Assembly: GCF_041361345.1 (NCBI RefSeq)
Contig: NZ_JBGKAD010000001.1
Location: 2,108,001 to 2,172,000 of the forward strand
DNA length: 64,000 nt
Direction: 5' to 3'
From: Halobaculum sp. MBLA0147
GTDB taxonomy: Archaea > Halobacteriota > Halobacteria > Halobacteriales > Haloferacaceae
The translations under genes and the position numbers were made by a program. Below are positions 60,163-64,000 of this stretch, one piece after another (the first letter of the stretch is position 1; every line of letters begins with the position of its first letter). A model generated the notes under the pieces. That model searched no databases and was not told where the DNA came from. It saw only the letters and a program-made list of their open reading frames with translations.

Positions 60163-61371
60163 TCAGGCCCGGTCGACGCCCTCGTGGACGATCGACACCT
60201 GCTCTTGGACGGTCGAGAGTACCTCCTCGCGTTCCGTCCAGTCGACGAAGACGGCGACGGAGGTGGCGGAGGTGACCAGGTCGTGGATCGTCACACCCGC
60301 CTCCGAGATGGGGCCGACGATCTCGTTGATGACGCCCGGGCGGTTCGGCAACTCCCCACCCATCACGCGGACGACCGCGAAGTCGGACTCGTTGGTGACC
60401 GACGACAGCGACTCGTCGTCGACCACCTCCTCGTGGAGCGTCGTCTCGGCGGTCTCCGCGTCGTCGGCGTCGACGTAGAACGTCAGCGAGTCCATCCCCG
60501 AGGCGACGGCGTCGACGTTGATCCCCTGCTCGAACAGTGCCTCCGAGAGGTCCGAGAGGATCCCCGGCCGGTTCCGGATCGCACGCCCCGCGACGGTGAT
60601 ACACGCCAACGGGTCCTCCTCCATGTCGACGATGTTCTGGAACGTCCCCTCGATGTTCGTCCCACCCGTCGTCAGGTCCCCGTGCTGGTAGTGGAGCACC
60701 CGCACGTCCAGGGCCTCGTCTTTGTACGACAGCGCGGAGGGAGCGATCACCTCCGCGCCGCGGAACGAGAGGTTCCGGAGTTCGTCGACGGTGATCCGCG
60801 CGACGTTGCGGGCCCCCTCGACGACCCCGGGGTCGCCGGTCATCACACCCTCCACGTCGGTGACGATGACGACCTCGTCGGCGTCCATGTAGTTACCCAA
60901 CATCACGGCGGTCGTGTCCGAGCCACCGCGGCCGAGCGTGGTCACGTTCCCCGCGGGCGTCTCCGCCAGGAAGCCCGTGACGACCGGCACCGTGTCGTCC
61001 ATCGCGTCGGCCAACGCCGCGGCTCGCTCGCGGGTCGTCTCGGGGTCGACCTCCCCGTGGCTGTCGGTGATGACGGGCCAGAGGTCGCCGCCCGGCTCGA
61101 CGAAGGTGGCGTCCACGTCGCGGGCCGCCAGCGCGGCCTTCAACATTCGGACGGAGGTGCGTTCCCCCATCGAGACGATCTCCGCGCGGTCGGCGTTGTC
61201 CGCCTCGAAGGTGATGTCGTCGAGTAGTTCGTCCGTCGTCGACCCCATCGCGGAGGCGACGACGGCGATCTGGTGACCGTCGGCGACGACGGAGGCGATG
61301 GAGTCGGCCGCCCGCTCGACCCGCTCGCCGGTGCCCAGCGACGTGCCGCCGAACTTCGCTACGACGCGCAC
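60163..61371 (-). CDS. lysC: Aspartate kinase
   Basis: First enzyme of the aspartate family pathway (lysine, threonine, methionine); 402 residues. KFGGTSLG near the N terminus, the STTDEL region, VTGFLAETPAGNVTTLGRGG with SDTTAVMLGNYMDADEVVIV, and VEGVMTGDP. Two C-terminal ACT units (residues ~255-402, RNRPGILSDLSEALFEQGIN; NRPGVINEIVGPISEAGVTI) indicate feedback control by an end product. GTG start. Relatively compact for the family. Confidence 0.95.
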   Translation of the reverse strand: MRVVAKFGGTSLGTGERVERAADSIASVVADGHQIAVVASAMGSTTDELLDDITFEADNADRAEIVSMGERTSVRMLKAALAARDVDATFVEPGGDLWPVITDSHGEVDPETTRERAAALADAMDDTVPVVTGFLAETPAGNVTTLGRGGSDTTAVMLGNYMDADEVVIVTDVEGVMTGDPGVVEGARNVARITVDELRNLSFRGAEVIAPSALSYKDEALDVRVLHYQHGDLTTGGTNIEGTFQNIVDMEEDPLACITVAGRAIRNRPGILSDLSEALFEQGINVDAVASGMDSLTFYVDADDAETAETTLHEEVVDDESLSSVTNESDFAVVRVMGGELPNRPGVINEIVGPISEAGVTIHDLVTSATSVAVFVDWTEREEVLSTVQEQVSIVHEGVDRA

Positions 61372-61637
61372 CCGTGGCCCCCCGGACGTACCGCTGCGTG
61401 GTCGGCTTCGAGACGCCCCACGGCGTGGTCGGTTGCCGTCGTCACGAGCCGGAGACCGCCGGCGGCGAGTAGCCTGCCGTCGGTCGGTCTCCCGTCGGTG
61501 TCCGTGTGCATGGCAACGAGTAACGCTGGTTCCCGTTTAACGCTGTCCACTCCGGCGACTGCTCGCGCCGAACGGGTCGGACGAGCGGCGGGCGGCGACG
61601 GCGGCGAGTCGTCGGAGAGCGTCTCGGCGGCAGCCCC

Positions 61638-62036
61638 TCAGAAGGGTGCCTCGGAGCCGCCGTCCGCGTCCGTGGTGGTCGTGTCCGTTCCCGTCGGCCC
61701 CTCGTCGGGTTCGCCGGCCGCCGCAGGGGTCTCCAGGGGCCCCTCCCAGGCTTCGAGTCCGCCGGCGAGACTCTCGACGGTCGCGTCCGTCCCCTCGAAG
61801 GAGCCGATCAGTCGTGCGGCCTTCACGCTCGCCTTCCCGTGTGGGCAGACCGTGACGACGTGGTCCGCGTCGCGCAGCGCGTCGACACGCTCGGGCAACT
61901 GTTGGAGCGGGACGTTGTCCGCCCCCGGGATGTGCCCGCGTTCGAAGGCGGTCGGGTTGCGGATGTCGACGATCCGTCTGTCCGTGTCGTCGTCCAGGCT
62001 GTCGCGCAGCTCCGCCGGCTCGATCTCGCCGTCCAT
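61638..62036 (-). CDS. Rhodanese-like sulfurtransferase domain protein
   Basis: A 132-residue single-domain rhodanese: IVDIRNPTAFERGHIPGADN is the family start, the active-site loop is VCPHGKAS with the nucleophilic Cys, and GGLEAWEGPLE the usual end. A ~25-residue acidic Thr/Asp tail follows. Transfers sulfane sulfur in the family. ATG preferred over a GTG two codons earlier. A 45-base duplication lies just upstream. Confidence 0.88.
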   Translation of the reverse strand: MDGEIEPAELRDSLDDDTDRRIVDIRNPTAFERGHIPGADNVPLQQLPERVDALRDADHVVTVCPHGKASVKAARLIGSFEGTDATVESLAGGLEAWEGPLETPAAAGEPDEGPTGTDTTTTDADGGSEAPF

Positions 62037-62070
62037 ACCCACGCCACGGGTGGGGACGGCAAGAGCCCGT

Positions 62071-62172
62071 CGTCACGGCACGACACTCGTCGTTACGAGC
62101 CGACACGACGCCCACCGTCACGGCACGACGCTCGTCGTTACGAGCCGACACGACGCCCACCGTCACGGCACG
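62071..62172. repeat. 45-base tandem duplication upstream of the rhodanese gene
   Basis: Units at 62071-62115 and 62116-62160 differ at one base, and a third copy begins at 62161 (12 bases). Each unit contains CTCGTCGTTACGAG, a 14-base near-palindrome. It fills the spacer between the rhodanese gene start and the end of the Nudix pair. Confidence 0.9.
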
Positions 62173-62224
62173 GGGCGACACCCGTGTCGACGGCGAGACG
62201 GGCACGTCGAGAGGAGACAGTCCG

Positions 62225-62845
62225 TCACAGGAGATCCGCCTCGCGAGCCCACAGCAACGGCGTCACCGTCCAGCCGGTTCGAACACCCTCCAGCGTCTCC
62301 GCGAGGAACGTCTCAGGGTCGCGGCGGTGGACCGTCAGCCACTCCCCGTCGTCTGGATCGGGATCGCGTTCGGTGAGCGCCGTCGCGTACACGACGTGTC
62401 TCGTCAGTCGGAGGACACCGGCCGGGTGGTACGCTCCGAGGTGGGTCGTCTCGCCGGCCTCGTAGCCGGTCTCCTCCCGGAGTTCTCTGCGTGCGGCCGC
62501 GGCCGGCTCCTCGTCGTCTTCCACACCGCCGCCCGGACACGACTCGAACCGCCGGCGGAACCGGGGACGGTACTGCTCGACGGTGACGAGCCTGTCCGCC
62601 TCTCGGTCGTGAGCGACGACCGCGACCGCTGGGTCCTGGCTGGCCCAGTAGTAGTCCGCGGTCTCGCCGTCTGGCCGGCGGACGCGGTCACGCCCGGTGT
62701 CGACCCACGGGGTCTCGCGGAACGTCTCCGTCTCCACGACCGGCCACTCCGCGTTCGTCTCCGGCGCTACGCCGTTGGCGTCCGTCTCCGCCACCGCGTC
62801 GTCCATCTCCGTCTCCGGCCCCACGTCGTCCGCGTCCCTACTCAC
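62225..62845 (-). CDS. Nudix hydrolase, second of tandem pair
   Basis: A 206-residue Nudix protein. The Nudix box is complete (GGGVEDDEEPAAAARRELRE then ETG), preceded by VTVEQYRPRFRRRFESCP as in ADP-ribose pyrophosphatase-like members. N-terminal acidic leader of ~35 residues. GTG start overlaps the upstream Nudix gene's stop by 4 bases. It is clearly paralogous to its neighbour. Substrate probably a nucleoside diphosphate derivative; not determined. Confidence 0.9.
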   Translation of the reverse strand: MSRDADDVGPETEMDDAVAETDANGVAPETNAEWPVVETETFRETPWVDTGRDRVRRPDGETADYYWASQDPAVAVVAHDREADRLVTVEQYRPRFRRRFESCPGGGVEDDEEPAAAARRELREETGYEAGETTHLGAYHPAGVLRLTRHVVYATALTERDPDPDDGEWLTVHRRDPETFLAETLEGVRTGWTVTPLLWAREADLL

Positions 62846-63537
62846 AACAGCCCCTCCTCACTGGCGAGCAACACACCTTCGAGCGTCGCGTCGTTCGTCG
62901 GCTGCTCGCGGGCGATGGCGACGGCCTCGTCGACGGGAACCGTCCGGGGTGTGAGGAACTCGTTGTCGTCGAGCGACTGTTCGACCGGCGTGAGGTCCTC
63001 GGCGAACACGAACCCGCGGCGGTGGCGCAACAGCCCGGTCGTGCAGGCCACGTCCTGTAACAAGGAGAGACTCCCGGCGTCGAAGCCCGTCTCCTCACGC
63101 AGCTCCCGGCGAGCAGCGGTCGTGTACGACTCCCCCGCCTCGACGATCCCCGCGGGCAGTTCCATCTGTGTCTCCCGGACGGTGGGGCGGTACTGTTCGA
63201 CGAACAACAACTGGTCGTCGGCCCGTGCCAGGACGACGACGGCGGTCGCCAACTCCGCCCAGTAGTAGCGTTTCGTCGTGCCGTTCGGCTGTTCGACGAG
63301 GTCGTAGCCGGCCTGCACCCAGCCGGTCTCGTACTCCAAGCTCGACTCCACCACCGGCCACGCCGGCTCCCCCGGCCAGTCGTGGCGGCGGCCGTCCTCG
63401 AGTAGTCCGGCCGGCGGTGCGGCCGGGTCGTCGTCAGTTCCGTCTGCGTCGTGGCTGCGCCCGTCTGCGTCGTTGCTGCGCCTGTCTGGGTCGTGTTCGC
63501 TCCCGTCTGCGTCGTGTCCACTGGCGTCCTCGGTCAC
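62842..63537 (-). CDS. Nudix hydrolase, first of tandem pair
   Basis: A 231-residue Nudix protein with box GIVEAGESYTTAARRELREE then TGF, preceded by LLFVEQYRPTVRETQMELPA, the ADP-ribose pyrophosphatase-type context. A His/Asp/Gly repeat-like leader (~60 residues; HDADGSEHDPDRRSNDADGR) is encoded by a short imperfect tandem repeat at about 63465-63530. GTG at 63537 preferred; an ATG 24 codons upstream is possible. Gene order suggests duplication followed by divergence. Confidence 0.9.
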   Translation of the reverse strand: MTEDASGHDADGSEHDPDRRSNDADGRSHDADGTDDDPAAPPAGLLEDGRRHDWPGEPAWPVVESSLEYETGWVQAGYDLVEQPNGTTKRYYWAELATAVVVLARADDQLLFVEQYRPTVRETQMELPAGIVEAGESYTTAARRELREETGFDAGSLSLLQDVACTTGLLRHRRGFVFAEDLTPVEQSLDDNEFLTPRTVPVDEAVAIAREQPTNDATLEGVLLASEEGLL

Positions 63538-63625
63538 GACCCCACTCCGGGCGCCGCGGGCCTCTCCGTTTCGGTTCTGCGGCAGAGTGGCGGTCCGGGA
63601 GACGGCCACGGAGAGCAGCCGACCG

Positions 63626-64000
63626 TCAGTTCTGCGCGACGCGGACGCGGTAGCGTGTCCCCTCGAACTCGACGAAGACGCCGTCGGTCGTCGTCGCGTT
63701 CGCGGGGGCGAACGACCGGAACGACTCCAGTTCGTCGAACGGGGAGTGGGTGAACGACTCCTTGACCCCGACCGGGCCGCGGCGGTACGGCTTCGAGCGG
63801 TTCGCGGGGCCCTCGACGGCGGAGAAGAAGTACTCGAAGCGGCGCCGCGTGAGGTCGTCGGTCCCCTCGGCGGTGAGGTTGTACGCCGGGCCGGACTCGG
63901 CGGTCGGCTCCGCGGTGAGGTAGTACGGCTCCCCCGAGCCGAGCAGCGAGGGGACGGCCCCCAACGCGAGGAGGACGAGGACCGACGCGAGGAGGCCGTA
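63626..64000 (-). CDS. Membrane-anchored hypothetical protein, 5' end outside window
   Basis: The frame is open to the right edge, giving 124 visible residues. It starts within a hydrophobic helix (YGLLASVLVLLALGAVPSLL), then an outside-type domain with YNLTAEGTDDLTRRRFEYFF and ESFTHSPFDELESFRSFAPA, ending VEFEGTRYRVRVAQN. Asn-x-Thr sequons (YNLT, ANAT) fit an extracellular, possibly glycosylated domain. Family not recognised; likely a conserved haloarchaeal protein. Confidence 0.7.
   Translation of the reverse strand, partial: YGLLASVLVLLALGAVPSLLGSGEPYYLTAEPTAESGPAYNLTAEGTDDLTRRRFEYFFSAVEGPANRSKPYRRGPVGVKESFTHSPFDELESFRSFAPANATTTDGVFVEFEGTRYRVRVAQN

Noticed and set aside
61359-61550. 63-codon minus-strand frame upstream of lysC
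   Set aside because: Overlaps the lysC start by 13 bases and has no motif; could be a real 50-residue peptide but I cannot support it.

Overview
This window is a chromosomal segment of a halophilic archaeon (class Halobacteria). The base composition is very G+C rich, codons end almost always in G or C, and the predicted proteins are strongly acidic. GTG starts and very short 5' leaders are common. Archaeal marker genes are present: MCM helicase with an intein, ribosomal protein L15e, ABCE1/RLI, archaemetzincin, FAU-1, an EMC6-like protein, haloarchaeal transducers, and haloarchaeal small-protein families. The sequence does not let me name the genus.

Layout. 1-12.5 kb: truncated taxis transducer, M32 carboxypeptidase, methyltransferase, HTH-phosphoribosyltransferase regulator, mutY, pentapeptide-repeat protein, menF, hisI with a coiled-coil partner, and a geranylgeranyl-reductase-type flavoprotein. 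12.6-14.6 kb: an IS200/IS605 element (tnpA + tnpB) inserted into a small conserved gene whose two halves can be rejoined exactly in frame. 14.7-24.4 kb: two paralogous winged-helix regulators, a beta-propeller protein, a UPF0175/DUF3368-type toxin-antitoxin pair, uvrA, dpsA, and a small gene under a DtxR-like box. 24.4-26.9 kb: a less G+C-rich island with a DUF4157 (eCIS-core) protein and an adjacent partner. 27-33.8 kb: purC, rpl15e, tRNA-Ser(GGA), ridA, ilvA, uspA and tRNA-Pro(UGG). 33.8-34.6 kb: a gene-poor, A+T-richer gap after the tRNA. 35-38.3 kb: intein-containing mcm. 38.7-42 kb: a thiamine salvage locus (two tenA paralogues divergent from thiD-thiN) with matching palindromes in front of both units. 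42-52 kb: vapBC, a DUF5784-like gene, AMMECR1, nicotinate phosphoribosyltransferase, uvrC, a soluble PAS transducer and archaemetzincin. 52.2-52.5 kb: two tandem, paralogous 13-codon ORFs with identical strong Shine-Dalgarno sites and a shared promoter-like element. 52.8-64 kb: rli with an EMC6-like gene, FAU-1 with a small partner, HxlR regulator, zinc-ribbon/winged-helix protein, metallophosphoesterase, aspartate kinase, rhodanese, tandem Nudix hydrolases, and a 3' gene fragment.

How the genes work together. DNA repair is well represented (uvrA, uvrC, mutY). Cofactor genes serve thiamine (tenA, thiD), menaquinone (menF) and NAD (nicotinate phosphoribosyltransferase). Amino-acid and purine genes (hisI, ilvA, ridA, lysC, purC) sit singly, with ridA next to ilvA, where RidA would remove the reactive enamine/imine that IlvA makes.

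The most unusual features are the paired micro-ORFs, the DUF4157 gene pair, the two matching thiamine-locus operators, an A+T-rich recoded patch inside mcm close to its intein, the IS605 insertion with a non-canonical TnpB active site, and a set of unrelated short tandem arrays confined to intergenic gaps, several of which start at the stop codon of the upstream gene.
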